In this document: positions 1-7,280 of the stretch, piece after piece
Position numbering within the stretch: position 1 is the stretch's first letter
How the letters are laid out: every line of letters begins with the position of its first letter
From: Rhizobium sp. Q54
GTDB taxonomy: Bacteria; Pseudomonadota; Alphaproteobacteria; Rhizobiales; Xanthobacteraceae
DNA: 35,835 bases
NCBI GenBank assembly: GCA_945907045.1
Contig: CAMDSH010000031.1
Coordinates: 1-35,835 of the forward strand
Reading direction: 5' to 3'
The notes under the pieces: generated by a model
The model's database searches: none
What the model saw: only the letters and a program-made list of their open reading frames with translations
Told to the model about the DNA's origin: nothing
Translations under genes and position numbers: made by a program

Positions 1-469
1 CAGCCGCGGTAACGATGATGCGGTCGAACGGCGCATGTTCCGGCACGCCTTCAAAACCGTCGCCGGCAATCACCTCGACATTCTCGATTCCAAGTTTTCG
101 CAGCCGCTCGCGCGCCACATCCGCCAGCGTGCGATAGCGCTCGATGCTGACGACTTCGCGCACCAGCCGCGAGAGGATCGCGGCCTGATAGCCGGAGCCG
201 GTGCCGACTTCGAGCACGCGATGATGCGGGCTCAACTCCAGACGTTCGGTCATGAACGCCACCACATAAGGCTGGCTGATGGTCTGCCCGCACGAAATGG
301 GCAGCGCCTGATCGGCGTAAGCCGTGCCGGTGAATTCATCCTCGACGAATTGCTCGCGCGGTATTTCGGCGAAAGCGCGCAACACCGCCTTGTCGCCGAT
401 CCCGCGGCGGCGCAGGTTCAGCATGAACTCCATGCGGATTTCGTCGCGCACGCGCGGATTGCCGGTCAC
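1..469 (-). CDS. pcm: Protein-L-isoaspartate O-methyltransferase, 3' part beyond the window
   Basis: Repairs damaged proteins by methylating L-isoaspartyl residues with S-adenosylmethionine in the cytosol. Translation from the GTG at 469-467 gives 156 residues and then leaves the window; the family is usually a little over 200 residues, so roughly the last quarter is missing. Visible are the N-terminal family region ([19 protein letters not shown], about 21-39), the substrate loop GQTISQPYV (61-69) and SAM motif [11 protein letters not shown] (86-95). The GTG start is supported by AGGAG at 480-476 with 6 bases of spacing, and no better ATG precedes it. In related genomes pcm follows surE directly; here an opposite-strand response regulator lies between them. 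A divergent PCMT-like paralogue sits at the other end of the window. Confidence 0.93.
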   Translation of the reverse strand, partial: MTGNPRVRDEIRMEFMLNLRRRGIGDKAVLRAFAEIPREQFVEDEFTGTAYADQALPISCGQTISQPYVVAFMTERLELSPHHRVLEVGTGSGYQAAILSRLVREVVSIERYRTLADVARERLRKLGIENVEVIAGDGFEGVPEHAPFDRIIVTAA

Positions 470-599
470 AATTTTCTCCTGGCCGCAATTTTTCTAGCAT
501 GTTTCTTCGCGCATCGTATGCGCGTGCCGCAATGCGAAATATCAATCGCAGATGCAAGCGGAACCCAAACATGCCCTTGGGGGTTTACAGGGTGGGCAA

Positions 600-637
600 C
601 TCGCGTATTGCAACTCGTTGCAGCTCGCATATTGCAA
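600..637. repeat. Two copies of a 14-base repeat CTCGC(G/A)TATTGCAA with a half-copy between
   Basis: CTCGCGTATTGCAA (600-613) and CTCGCATATTGCAA (624-637) differ at one base and start 24 bases apart. Between them is CTCGTTGCAG (614-623), a shortened version of the same unit. Further similar words (CTTGTAAG, TTTCAAGC) follow up to about 680. The arrangement looks like a cluster of protein-binding sites or a decayed tandem repeat. No known operator is recognised. Confidence 0.6.
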
Positions 638-811
638 GCCGCTTCTTGTAAGCATGCATATTTCAAGCATTTCGCTTGTCAGTATCCAATCAAAATTTGG
701 GAGCCCCTCGCCGGCGTTCTTGCTCATAAGCGGCCAGCCGGCGGCGTGAAATAAATACGCGCAGGTCATCTCGCGGTTTATGATAGATAAGGCCGCAATG
801 AAAACCGCATC

Positions 812-852
812 GGCAAGTGTTTAATCGGCAAGTGATAAGGCAAGTGTTTAAT
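812..852. repeat. Direct repeat GGCAAGTGTTTAAT x2 plus a third GGCAAGTG
   Basis: GGCAAGTGTTTAAT occurs at 812-825 and exactly again at 839-852, 27 bases apart. A third GGCAAGTG lies between them at 827-834. The block ends 44 bases before the response regulator ATG at 897, a good place for an activator or autoregulatory binding array, or for the untranslated leader. Function is inferred from position only. Confidence 0.6.
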
Positions 853-896
853 TGCGTGCGTTGATTTCCAATGACCTGCCTTTTAAGGACTGGGAC

Positions 897-1274
897 ATGA
901 ATACGACGCAAAACGCGGCACGAAAAATTCTCCTCGTCGAGGACGAATATCTCATCCGCATGCTGCTCGAGGACATGCTGTCCGACCTCGGCTACACGGT
1001 TGCGGGCGCGGCCAGCACCGTGGCGGAAGCCGTCGAGCTTGCGAAAAAGGAAACCTTCGATCTCGCCATTCTCGACGTTAATCTCGACGGCGAGGAAGTT
1101 TATCCGGTGGCGGAGGTTCTCACGGCGCGCAAATTGCCGTTCGTGTTCGTCACCGGCTATGGCGGCTCCGGCTTGCCGGAAAAATATCGCAGCCGCCCGA
1201 CGCTGCAAAAGCCGTTTCAGATGGAAGATCTCGCCAAGACTCTGGCCGCGACGCTCGCCGGCGAAAAGCCTTAA
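897..1274 (+). CDS. Receiver-only response regulator, FATGUY-like
   Basis: A 125-residue single receiver domain with no output domain, so it should act by protein contact or as a phosphate relay or sink. Visible are the acidic pair E15-D16, phosphoacceptor D60 in LAILDVNLDG, T86 and K105 before PF. The loop PFVFVTGYG (81-89) closely resembles the PFxFATGY signature of the alphaproteobacterial FATGUY receivers, of which Sphingomonas SdrG acts in the general stress response. The ATG at 897 is preferred over an upstream TTG (852) because AAGGA at 885-889 is correctly spaced. The stop overlaps the convergent surE stop by 3 bases. No histidine kinase is nearby, so the partner is unknown. Confidence 0.9.
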   Translation: MNTTQNAARKILLVEDEYLIRMLLEDMLSDLGYTVAGAASTVAEAVELAKKETFDLAILDVNLDGEEVYPVAEVLTARKLPFVFVTGYGGSGLPEKYRSRPTLQKPFQMEDLAKTLAATLAGEKP

Positions 1275-2032
1275 CCAAAAATTTCAGCCAACTTTGTCAT
1301 GAACGGCTCGTCGGTCAGGTCGAGCCGCAATGGCGTGATCGCAATGCGGTTTTCCGACAGCGCATTCAAATCGGTGCCGTGCGCCGTCCCCACCGATGCG
1401 CCGCGCGCAAACGCAATCCAGTAATAAGGATTTCCGCGCCCGTCGTGGCGCGGCTCGATGCGAAGCAATTCCGCGTCGCGTTTTCCCTGCGTCGCGATCG
1501 CAATTCCGGCGACCGTATCCGGCGCGCAATCGGGAAAATTGACGTTCACCAGTACATCGCGCGGGATGCCGTTTTTCAGCACGCGGCGAATGATGTCGGG
1601 CGCAAAACGCAGCGCGGTGTCCCAATGCGGCTTGTGCCGGTTCGCCGACATGTAAGCCTGCGAGAGCGCGAACGAAGGAATACCGAGCACAGTGCCTTCC
1701 ATCGCGCCGGCGACGGTACCGGAATAGGTCACGTCCTCGGCGGCGTTGCGCCCGCGATTGACGCCGGAGAGAACGAGATCGGGCGCATCCTTCATCAGGT
1801 GGCGCACGCCCATGATGACGCAATCGGTCGGCGTGCCTTTCACCGCGAAGCGGCGCTCGCCGACTTCGCGCAGGCGCAGCGGATCGTTGAGCGAGAGCGA
1901 ATGCGCGACGCCGGACTGATCGTTTTCCGGTGCGACGATCCACACTTCTGCCGAGAGTTCGCGCGCGATCTTTTCGCAGACTTCGAGGCCCGGCGCGTGG
2001 ATGCCGTCGTCGTTGGTGACCAGAATGCGCAT
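1271..2032 (-). CDS. surE: 5'/3'-nucleotidase SurE
   Basis: Metal-dependent cytosolic nucleotidase that removes phosphate from nucleoside monophosphates; the family is linked to stress and stationary phase survival. The 253-residue product is of normal length. The N-terminal metal site MRILVTNDDGIHAPG carries D8 and D9, S40 lies in APENDQSG, and SGVNRGRNAAEDVTYSG holds the conserved Asn and the active-site loop. It lies downstream of serS but is separated from it by a paired-hairpin element. Only a weak ribosome binding site precedes the ATG. In related genomes pcm follows immediately; here a plus-strand response regulator meets surE tail to tail with overlapping stops. Confidence 0.96.
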   Translation of the reverse strand: MRILVTNDDGIHAPGLEVCEKIARELSAEVWIVAPENDQSGVAHSLSLNDPLRLREVGERRFAVKGTPTDCVIMGVRHLMKDAPDLVLSGVNRGRNAAEDVTYSGTVAGAMEGTVLGIPSFALSQAYMSANRHKPHWDTALRFAPDIIRRVLKNGIPRDVLVNVNFPDCAPDTVAGIAIATQGKRDAELLRIEPRHDGRGNPYYWIAFARGASVGTAHGTDLNALSENRIAITPLRLDLTDEPFMTKLAEIFG

Positions 2033-2057
2033 TACGCTTTGACCAACGCACCGCGCC

Positions 2058-2166
2058 GTTCCCCTCCCCCATGTGGGGAGGGGTTAGGGGTGGGGGTGGC
2101 AGCTGTCGCATGAACTTTCCGCGACCCCTCTCCCCAACCCTCCCCCACAAGGGGGGAGGGAGAAGA
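2058..2166. repeat. Paired-hairpin repeat (REP doublet/REPIN-like) downstream of serS
   Basis: Two short palindromes face each other in inverted orientation. The first is CCCCTCCCC / GGGGAGGGG (2061-2069 and 2075-2083, loop CATGT). The second is CCCTCCCCC / GGGGGAGGG (2138-2146 and 2152-2160, loop ACAAG). Each has 9-base arms and a 5-base loop. The outer sequences are also inverted copies of each other (GGGTTAGGGG against CCCCAACCC), so the whole can form one long stem. C/G-run elements of this kind are frequent in Bradyrhizobium relatives. It may end or stabilise the serS transcript. Confidence 0.8.
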
Positions 2167-2192
2167 AGGGCCTCGCCTCGTAGCAACGTGTT

Positions 2193-3665
2193 TCATGCCG
2201 CCTTCTCGATCTTCTTCATGCCGCCCATGTAAGGCGCGAGCGTTTTCGGCACCTCGATGGAGCCATCGGCCTGCTGGTAGGTTTCCATCACGGCGATGAG
2301 CGCGCGGCCGACCGCGACGCCGGAGCCGTTGAGCGTGTGGACGTGGCGCACGCCGTCCTTGGCCCGGTAGCGCGCGTTCATGCGCCGCGCCTGGAATTCG
2401 CCGCAGAGCGAGCAGGAGGAAATCTCGCGATACTTGTCCTCTCCCGGCAGCCACACTTCGATGTCGTAGGTTTTCTGCGCGGCGAAACCCATGTCGCCGG
2501 TGCACAAAGTCACCACGCGATAATGCAGATCGAGTTTCTGGAGAACTTTTTCAGCCGAGGCGAGCATGCGCTCGTGCTCGGCCAGCGATTGTTCCGGCGT
2601 GGTGATGGAAACGAGTTCGACCTTGGTGAACTGGTGCTGGCGGATCATGCCGCGCGTGTCTTTGCCCGCCGCCCCCGCTTCCGCGCGGAAGCATGGCGTG
2701 CAGGCGGTCAGCCGAATCGGGAGTTTAGATTCTTCGATGATGGATCCACGAACGAGATTCGTGAGCGGCACTTCGGCGGTTGGGATGAGCCAAAGGCGAG
2801 ACGGTTGTCCCGTCTCCGTCTCATACAATTCGCGATATTCATCCATGTCATTAGTTATTGCCGTCATAAGACTTTCAACAGCCTCTTCGGCTGTCATTTC
2901 TCGTCCAAAAATCTCCCTATGCTTCGCTTGTACAGCTGACATCTTTTCAGGCGCACGCGCCTTTACGCGCTGCATGAGAGCCTCGAAGTTTGCCATCGGA
3001 ACCTGAAACTGATCATCGATGAACTTCGGCAACTGCGCTGTTCCAAACATCACTCCGTCACGCACCATCAGCGGCGGATTGATTTCGGTGTAGCCATTCT
3101 CGCTCGTATGAACATCGAGCATGAATTGCCCGAGTGCGCGCTCCAGCCGCGCGAGATTACCTTTGAGAACGGCAAACCGCGCGCCGGATAGTTTGGCGGC
3201 AACTTCGAAATCCATCATTCCGAGCGCTTCGCCCAGATCAAAATGCTGCTTCGGTTTGAAGGCATAACTGCGTTTCGACCCAGATTTATGATGCTCGACA
3301 TTGCCCTTCTCGTCCGCGCCATCCGGCACGTCGTCAGCGGGCATGTTGGGAATTTGCGCGAGTTCTTTTTCCAGTTTCGCGGAGGCTTCTTTCTCTTCCG
3401 CCTCCATCGCCGGAATTGAGGTCTTCAATTCCGCGACTTCGGCCATCAGCTTTTGCGCCGTGGCCTCGTCCTTTTTCGCTTTCGCTGCGCCGATATCCTT
3501 GGAAGCCGAATTTCGCCGCGCCTGCGCCTGCTCAAGTTTCGTAATCAGCGCGCGGCGCTGTTCGTCGAGCGCCAGCAGCGATTTCGACAACGGCGCCAGC
3601 CCGCGCCTTTTGAGCCCGCGGTCGAAGGCGTCAGGGTTCTCGCGAATCCATTTGATGTCGTACAT
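2193..3665 (-). CDS. serS: Seryl-tRNA synthetase with an insertion in the catalytic domain
   Basis: Charges tRNA-Ser (and tRNA-Sec where present) with serine. An N-terminal coiled-coil tRNA-binding arm covers roughly residues 30-105. The class II core follows, with TAEVPL (296-301), motif 2 at CFRAEAG (325-331), motif 3 at [13 protein letters not shown] (446-458) and the conserved REISSCS (413-419). The product has 490 residues, about 60 more than I remember for alphaproteobacterial SerRS (around 430). The excess is one block at about 221-288, between PKFIDDQF and LWLIPTAE, and its DNA (2802-3005) is clearly more AT-rich than the flanks. The frame stays open and the catalytic motifs are intact, so the gene should be functional. 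Paired-hairpin elements lie on both sides. Confidence 0.96.
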   Translation of the reverse strand: MYDIKWIRENPDAFDRGLKRRGLAPLSKSLLALDEQRRALITKLEQAQARRNSASKDIGAAKAKKDEATAQKLMAEVAELKTSIPAMEAEEKEASAKLEKELAQIPNMPADDVPDGADEKGNVEHHKSGSKRSYAFKPKQHFDLGEALGMMDFEVAAKLSGARFAVLKGNLARLERALGQFMLDVHTSENGYTEINPPLMVRDGVMFGTAQLPKFIDDQFQVPMANFEALMQRVKARAPEKMSAVQAKHREIFGREMTAEEAVESLMTAITNDMDEYRELYETETGQPSRLWLIPTAEVPLTNLVRGSIIEESKLPIRLTACTPCFRAEAGAAGKDTRGMIRQHQFTKVELVSITTPEQSLAEHERMLASAEKVLQKLDLHYRVVTLCTGDMGFAAQKTYDIEVWLPGEDKYREISSCSLCGEFQARRMNARYRAKDGVRHVHTLNGSGVAVGRALIAVMETYQQADGSIEVPKTLAPYMGGMKKIEKAA

Positions 3666-3694
3666 GGCGTCGCTTTTAGCACGTCCCGTGCCGT

Positions 3695-3783
3695 GTCATG
3701 GCCGGGCTTGTCCCGGCCATCCCGACTAAATTGCTCGGCGTTGCCTACCTAAGCGGGATGCCCGGCACAAGGCCGGGCATGAC
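3695..3783. repeat. Paired-hairpin repeat (REP doublet/REPIN-like) between tatC and serS
   Basis: A 30-base unit at 3695-3724 returns as an inverted copy at 3754-3783. Each unit is itself a hairpin: ATGGCCGGG / CCCGGCCAT with loop CTTGT (3698-3720), and ATGCCCGGC / GCCGGGCAT with loop ACAAG (3758-3780). The differences between the units are compensatory G/C swaps in both arms, so each stem stays perfectly paired. GTCAT-GCCGGGC-type palindromes of this kind are common in Bradyrhizobium-like genomes. It lies at the serS promoter/tatC terminator region and may act as a terminator. Confidence 0.85.
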
Positions 3784-3815
3784 AGACTAAATATTGGCGA
3801 CGCTATTTCGCAAAA

Positions 3816-4631
3816 CTATTCCGCCGGTTTGGCCGCGGCCTCCGCAGCCGCGGCGGCTTCCGCCGCCGCCTGCTTCCTGGCCTTGCCCTCGACGAGGCGC
3901 ACCGCCCAGATCGAGCCCTCGTAAAGGATCATCAGCGGGATCGCCAGCGAGAGCTGGCTGATGACGTCCGGCGGCGTGAGCACCGCCGCGATGACGAAGG
4001 CGCCAACGATGAAATAGCGCCGCTTCTCGCGCAGATCCTTCGCGGTGAGAACGCCGATGCGCCCGAGCAGCGTGAGGATGACGGGAAGCTGGAAGGCGAT
4101 GCCGAAGGCGAACACCAGCGCCATCATCAGCGAGAGATATTCGCCGACCTTCGGCAGCAGCGCGATTTCGGCGCTGCCGTCGCCGCCCAATTGCTGCATG
4201 CCGAGCGAAAAACGCACCAGCATCGGCAGCACGATGAAATAAACCACCGTCGAGCCGAGCGCGAAGAAGAACGGCGTCGCGATCAGATACGGCAGGAAAG
4301 CTTTCCGTTCGTTGCGATAGAGCCCCGGCGCGACGAACATGTAAATCTGCGCGGCGATGACCGGGAACGACAGAAACGCCGCGCCGAACATCGCGAGTTT
4401 CAACTGCGTGATGAAATATTCCAGCAGCGCCGTGTAGATGAATTTCGAATTCGCCGGCCCGGCGACCCAAACAAACGGCCAGACCAGAATGTTGTAAATC
4501 TGCTTGGCGAAGAAAAAGCAGCCCGCGAACATCACTGCGAAGGCGATCACCGCCTTGATCAACCGCGAGCGCAGCTCGATCAGATGCTCGATCAGCGGCG
4601 CCTTGCTGGCTTCGATGTCCTCGTGGCTCAT
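3816..4631 (-). CDS. tatC: Sec-independent protein translocase TatC
   Basis: Polytopic inner-membrane receptor of the twin-arginine translocase, which exports folded proteins. The N-terminal [11 protein letters not shown] (14-24) contains the conserved glutamate region that contacts the signal peptide. Hydrophobic stretches fit six transmembrane helices, and the periplasmic segment [12 protein letters not shown] is typical. The 271-residue length is normal except for a C-terminal Ala/Lys/Glu tail after about residue 248. The ATG overlaps the tatB stop as ATGA, so the two genes are translationally coupled. GGAGGAG lies about 10 bases upstream inside the end of tatB. Confidence 0.97.
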   Translation of the reverse strand: MSHEDIEASKAPLIEHLIELRSRLIKAVIAFAVMFAGCFFFAKQIYNILVWPFVWVAGPANSKFIYTALLEYFITQLKLAMFGAAFLSFPVIAAQIYMFVAPGLYRNERKAFLPYLIATPFFFALGSTVVYFIVLPMLVRFSLGMQQLGGDGSAEIALLPKVGEYLSLMMALVFAFGIAFQLPVILTLLGRIGVLTAKDLREKRRYFIVGAFVIAAVLTPPDVISQLSLAIPLMILYEGSIWAVRLVEGKARKQAAAEAAAAAEAAAKPAE

Positions 4632-5176
4632 GCCGGCTGCGCTCCTCCGGCCTTCTTCGGCGGGGTCTGCCCGGCGGGCGCGGGTTCCTGCAACGGAACG
4701 TAAGCGTCCGTGTCCGGCAGCAGCGTGGAGGAGGCTTGTGGCGTGAAGGAAGCTTGCGGCGCTGCGGTCATGACCGGCGCCGGTTCTTGCGCGGGCGCGG
4801 GCATCTCAACTACGGCAGACGTCTCGGTTACAGCAGGCGCGCTCGGCGCAGGCGCGGCGCTGGCGGCATCCGGCGGCGGGTTATCGGTCTTGATGTTGAA
4901 GGCGTCGTCGACCTGCTGCTTCGCCTCGGCGAGCGGATCGAAATTGGTCATCGAGCTTGCGGTGGCGTTGAGTTCGTCGACCGACTTCTTGATGTCGGTC
5001 ATCTCGGCTTCGCGCATCGCTTCGTTGAACTGGCCCTGGAATTCGCTGGCCATGCGCCGGATCTTGCCCATCCAGTGTCCCATCGAACGCAGGACGCCGG
5101 GCAGCTCCTTCGGACCGATCGCGATCAGCGCGACGATACCGATGACGACGAGTTCGCCCCAACCGATGTCGAACAT
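4628..5176 (-). CDS. tatB: Sec-independent protein translocase TatB
   Basis: Partner of TatC in the twin-arginine receptor complex. [20 protein letters not shown] gives a short periplasmic end and one transmembrane helix, followed by the GPKELP hinge and the amphipathic helix [22 protein letters not shown]. Residues from about 95 onward form a Pro/Ala-rich, probably disordered tail. The length of 182 fits TatB rather than TatA. A 60-base gap separates it from tatA, and GGAG lies 11 bases before the ATG. The order tatA-tatB-tatC matches the standard operon. Confidence 0.95.
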   Translation of the reverse strand: MFDIGWGELVVIGIVALIAIGPKELPGVLRSMGHWMGKIRRMASEFQGQFNEAMREAEMTDIKKSVDELNATASSMTNFDPLAEAKQQVDDAFNIKTDNPPPDAASAAPAPSAPAVTETSAVVEMPAPAQEPAPVMTAAPQASFTPQASSTLLPDTDAYVPLQEPAPAGQTPPKKAGGAQPA

Positions 5177-5236
5177 GAAAAACTTAACTCCAGGGGGCGC
5201 GCGTCCTCCCGGCCGCAGCGCGTCGCTCCGCCGTGC

Positions 5237-5509
5237 TTAGGAGAGCGAACCTTCGATCTTGCGTTCGGTCTCGGCCCGGCCTCTGAGGTTGGCATTGGGC
5301 GTCGCGGCAGCGTCCTTCCCGGCGGCATCAATAGATTTGGGATCGGTCTTGGGAAGATCGGCGGCCTTGTCTTCGTCCGCCATGCCCTTCTTGAACGCCT
5401 TGATGCCCTGGGCAACGTCGCCCATCAGGTCGGAAATCTTGTTGCGCCCGAACAGCAGCAGAACCACCGCGATAACGACGATCCAGTGCCAGATACTCAT
5501 GGAACCCAT
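5237..5509 (-). CDS. tatA: Sec-independent protein translocase TatA
   Basis: Forms the oligomeric protein-conducting element of the Tat pathway in the inner membrane. The sequence shows one transmembrane helix (about 5-19), the [10 protein letters not shown] hinge, the amphipathic helix [14 protein letters not shown] and a short polar tail; 90 residues is usual. The first ATG (5509) is chosen over the ATG three codons later because GGAGG sits about 8 bases upstream of it. tatB follows after 60 bases and scpB lies 192 bases upstream on the same strand. Confidence 0.95.
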   Translation of the reverse strand: MGSMSIWHWIVVIAVVLLLFGRNKISDLMGDVAQGIKAFKKGMADEDKAADLPKTDPKSIDAAGKDAAATPNANLRGRAETERKIEGSLS

Positions 5510-5701
5510 CGGCTGATCCTCCGCGCGGCGGCCAAAAGTGGCCTTGCCTCGCCCCCTTGTTTCATTCGCAAACTAGGCCCCGTAAGAGGCAAAAACAAGG
5601 AGATACGTCCGCCCTGATGGAGCGTCTTTGTCGCGGTATGGCGCGGTATTTACCTTAATTCCCCAAGACTTAATTGGCGTCCCGGCGGTTTACGCTAACC
5701 C
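5510..5701. other. 192-base gap between scpB and tatA
   Basis: No gene is seen. It probably holds the tatABC promoter on the minus strand. Notable short patterns are the inverted repeat GGCCA-AAAG-TGGCC (5530-5543), a duplicated GCGGTAT word near 5634-5650, and two CTTAATT words at 5654-5660 and 5669-5675. The TTAA words are 11 bases apart, which does not match the 7-base spacing of CtrA sites. Confidence 0.4.
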
Positions 5702-6424
5702 CTATTTGCCGCCCGAGCGCTCCGGCGGCGGAGCCAGGCCGAAGTCGAGATCGCCCGGCTCGAGCGGGTCCTCGTCGTCGCGCAACGCCGCATCGTCCGA
5801 CGGCATCGGCACGTCGAAACCGGGCGGCAGGCGCCCGTCGAGCAGCCCCGCGCCCTTGAGTTCTTCCAGCCCCGGAAGATCGCCGACCGATTCCAGCCCG
5901 AACTGCGAGAGGAAACTTTCCGAGGTGCCGTAAGTGAGCGGCCGCCCCGGCGCCTTGCGCCGGCCGCGCGGGCGTATCCAGCCGATTTCAAGCAGCACGT
6001 CGAGCGTGCCTTTCGAGGCGACGACGCCGCGGATTTCCTCGATCTCGGCGCGCGTCACCGGCTGATGATAGGCGACGATGGCGAGCGTCTCGATTGCCGC
6101 GCGCGAAAGCTTGCGCGTCTGCACCGAATGCTTGGTCAGCAGCCACGACAAATCCCCGGCCGTGCGGAACGTCCATTTTTTTCCGATGCGCACGAGATTG
6201 ACGCCGCGCGTGGCGTATTCGGCTTTCAGCCGCGCCAGCGTTTTCGGCACGTCGGTGCCGGCGGGCAGTTGCTTTGCCAGCAACGCCTCGTCGAGCGGCT
6301 CCTTCGAGGCGAACAGCAGCGCCTCGAGTAACCGCAGCTCTTCTGGGCGCGTGGACACATCCGCCTCGCGATCGTTGTTCTCGTCGTTCTCTACGACCAC
6401 GAGCTTTTGGGCCGACTGAGCCAT
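5702..6424 (-). CDS. scpB: Segregation and condensation protein B
   Basis: Winged-helix partner of the SMC-ScpA condensin ring in chromosome compaction and segregation. The 240-residue product shows the two winged-helix regions: RPEELRLLEALLFASKEPL to WTFRTAGDL, then TRKLSRAAIETLAIVAYHQPVTRAEIEEIRGV. RPLTYGTSESFLSQFGL is a strong ScpB signature. An acidic Pro-rich tail follows, as in relatives. It starts 13 bases after scpA, with GAGGAGG 8 bases before the ATG; the scpA stop codon TGA runs into this ribosome binding site, which suggests coupled translation. Confidence 0.95.
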   Translation of the reverse strand: MAQSAQKLVVVENDENNDREADVSTRPEELRLLEALLFASKEPLDEALLAKQLPAGTDVPKTLARLKAEYATRGVNLVRIGKKWTFRTAGDLSWLLTKHSVQTRKLSRAAIETLAIVAYHQPVTRAEIEEIRGVVASKGTLDVLLEIGWIRPRGRRKAPGRPLTYGTSESFLSQFGLESVGDLPGLEELKGAGLLDGRLPPGFDVPMPSDDAALRDDEDPLEPGDLDFGLAPPPERSGGK

Positions 6425-6437
6425 TTAAACTGCCTCC

Positions 6438-7280
6438 TCATGCTTTGTCCTGCGCGCCCTCGGACCGGGCGTCTATATCGGCGCGGCTCTCGCCGCCCCC
6501 TTCCCGCTTGCGCAAGTAAATCGGCGCAAACGCTTCTTTCTGATGCAATTCCGCAACGCCTTCGCGCACCAGCTCAAGCGCCGAGGCGAAGCTCGACGCG
6601 AACACGGTGGCGCGCAGCGAAGGCTCGACCACATAGGTGATGAGATATTCGTCGAGCCGCGTCCAGTCGTCCGCCTTGCCGACCATGCGCTCGAGCGCCA
6701 CGCGCGCTTCCGCCAGCGACCACACCGTGCGCTTGGCGAAGCGCACATGCGCCAGCGCTTTTTGCTGGCGTTGCACTGCGTAGGCGGTGAGCAGGTCGTA
6801 AAGCGTCGCGGTCCATTCCGGCTGGCGGATTTCGGCGATCGGTTCGGGCGAGCCGCGCGCGAAAATATCGCGATCGAGCTGCGGGCGCGCCATCAGCTGC
6901 GTCGATACCTGGCGGAAAGCTTCCAGCCGCCGCAGCCTGTAAGCAAGCGCGAGCGCCATGTCCTCGGCGCTCATCGCGCCGGGTGGCGCATTGTCGGGCA
7001 GCAACAGCCGCGACTTGAGATAGGCCAGCCACGCCGCCATCACCAGATAGTCGGCGGCAAGCTCCATGCGCACCTGCCGCGCCGCGTCGATGAAAGCGAG
7101 ATACTGATCGGCGAGCGCGAGGATGGAAATTTTCGCCAGATCCACCTTCTGCTGGCGCGCGAGCGTGAGCAGCAAATCGAGCGGCCCTTCGAAACCCTCG
7201 ACATCGACGATCATCGCCGGCTCGGATGTGCCGCGCTCGGCCGCGATTTCGCCTTCGAACGGCACGACTTCGGCGTTCAT
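6438..7280 (-). CDS. scpA: Segregation and condensation protein A
   Basis: Kleisin subunit that bridges SMC heads and recruits ScpB. The sequence shows the family N-terminus FEGPLDLLLTLARQQKVDLAKI with YLVMAAWLAYLKSRLLLP, a variable middle, and a C-terminal winged helix (FASALELVREGVAELHQKEAFAPIYLRK). The 280-residue length is usual. The ATG overlaps the nagZ stop as ATGA and scpB follows after 13 bases, so nagZ-scpA-scpB is read as one transcript. This arrangement is common in Hyphomicrobiales. Confidence 0.95.
   Translation of the reverse strand: MNAEVVPFEGEIAAERGTSEPAMIVDVEGFEGPLDLLLTLARQQKVDLAKISILALADQYLAFIDAARQVRMELAADYLVMAAWLAYLKSRLLLPDNAPPGAMSAEDMALALAYRLRRLEAFRQVSTQLMARPQLDRDIFARGSPEPIAEIRQPEWTATLYDLLTAYAVQRQQKALAHVRFAKRTVWSLAEARVALERMVGKADDWTRLDEYLITYVVEPSLRATVFASSFASALELVREGVAELHQKEAFAPIYLRKREGGGESRADIDARSEGAQDKA

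Larger units (their letters stand above)
470..896. other. 427-base non-coding region with short direct repeats
   Basis: This stretch separates divergent pcm and the response regulator gene. I see no convincing gene: the small open frames in it translate to repeated Cys-rich peptides that merely mirror DNA repeats. It is more AT-rich than the flanking genes. It holds two repeat groups, listed separately (600-637 and 812-852), and a possible EcfG-type promoter match (GGAAC at 560-564, GGTT at 582-585, 17 bases between). It probably contains the promoters for both neighbours and may carry an untranslated leader or small RNA; the sequence alone does not decide. Confidence 0.6.

Noticed and set aside
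466..769. Small open frames in the pcm/response regulator gap (with repeated LQYASC or QLAYC words)
   Set aside because: The peptide repeats only mirror the DNA repeat at 600-637; there is no ribosome binding site and no family resemblance.
5655..5673. Possible CtrA site upstream of tatA (TTAA...TTAA)
   Set aside because: The half-sites are 11 bases apart rather than 7.
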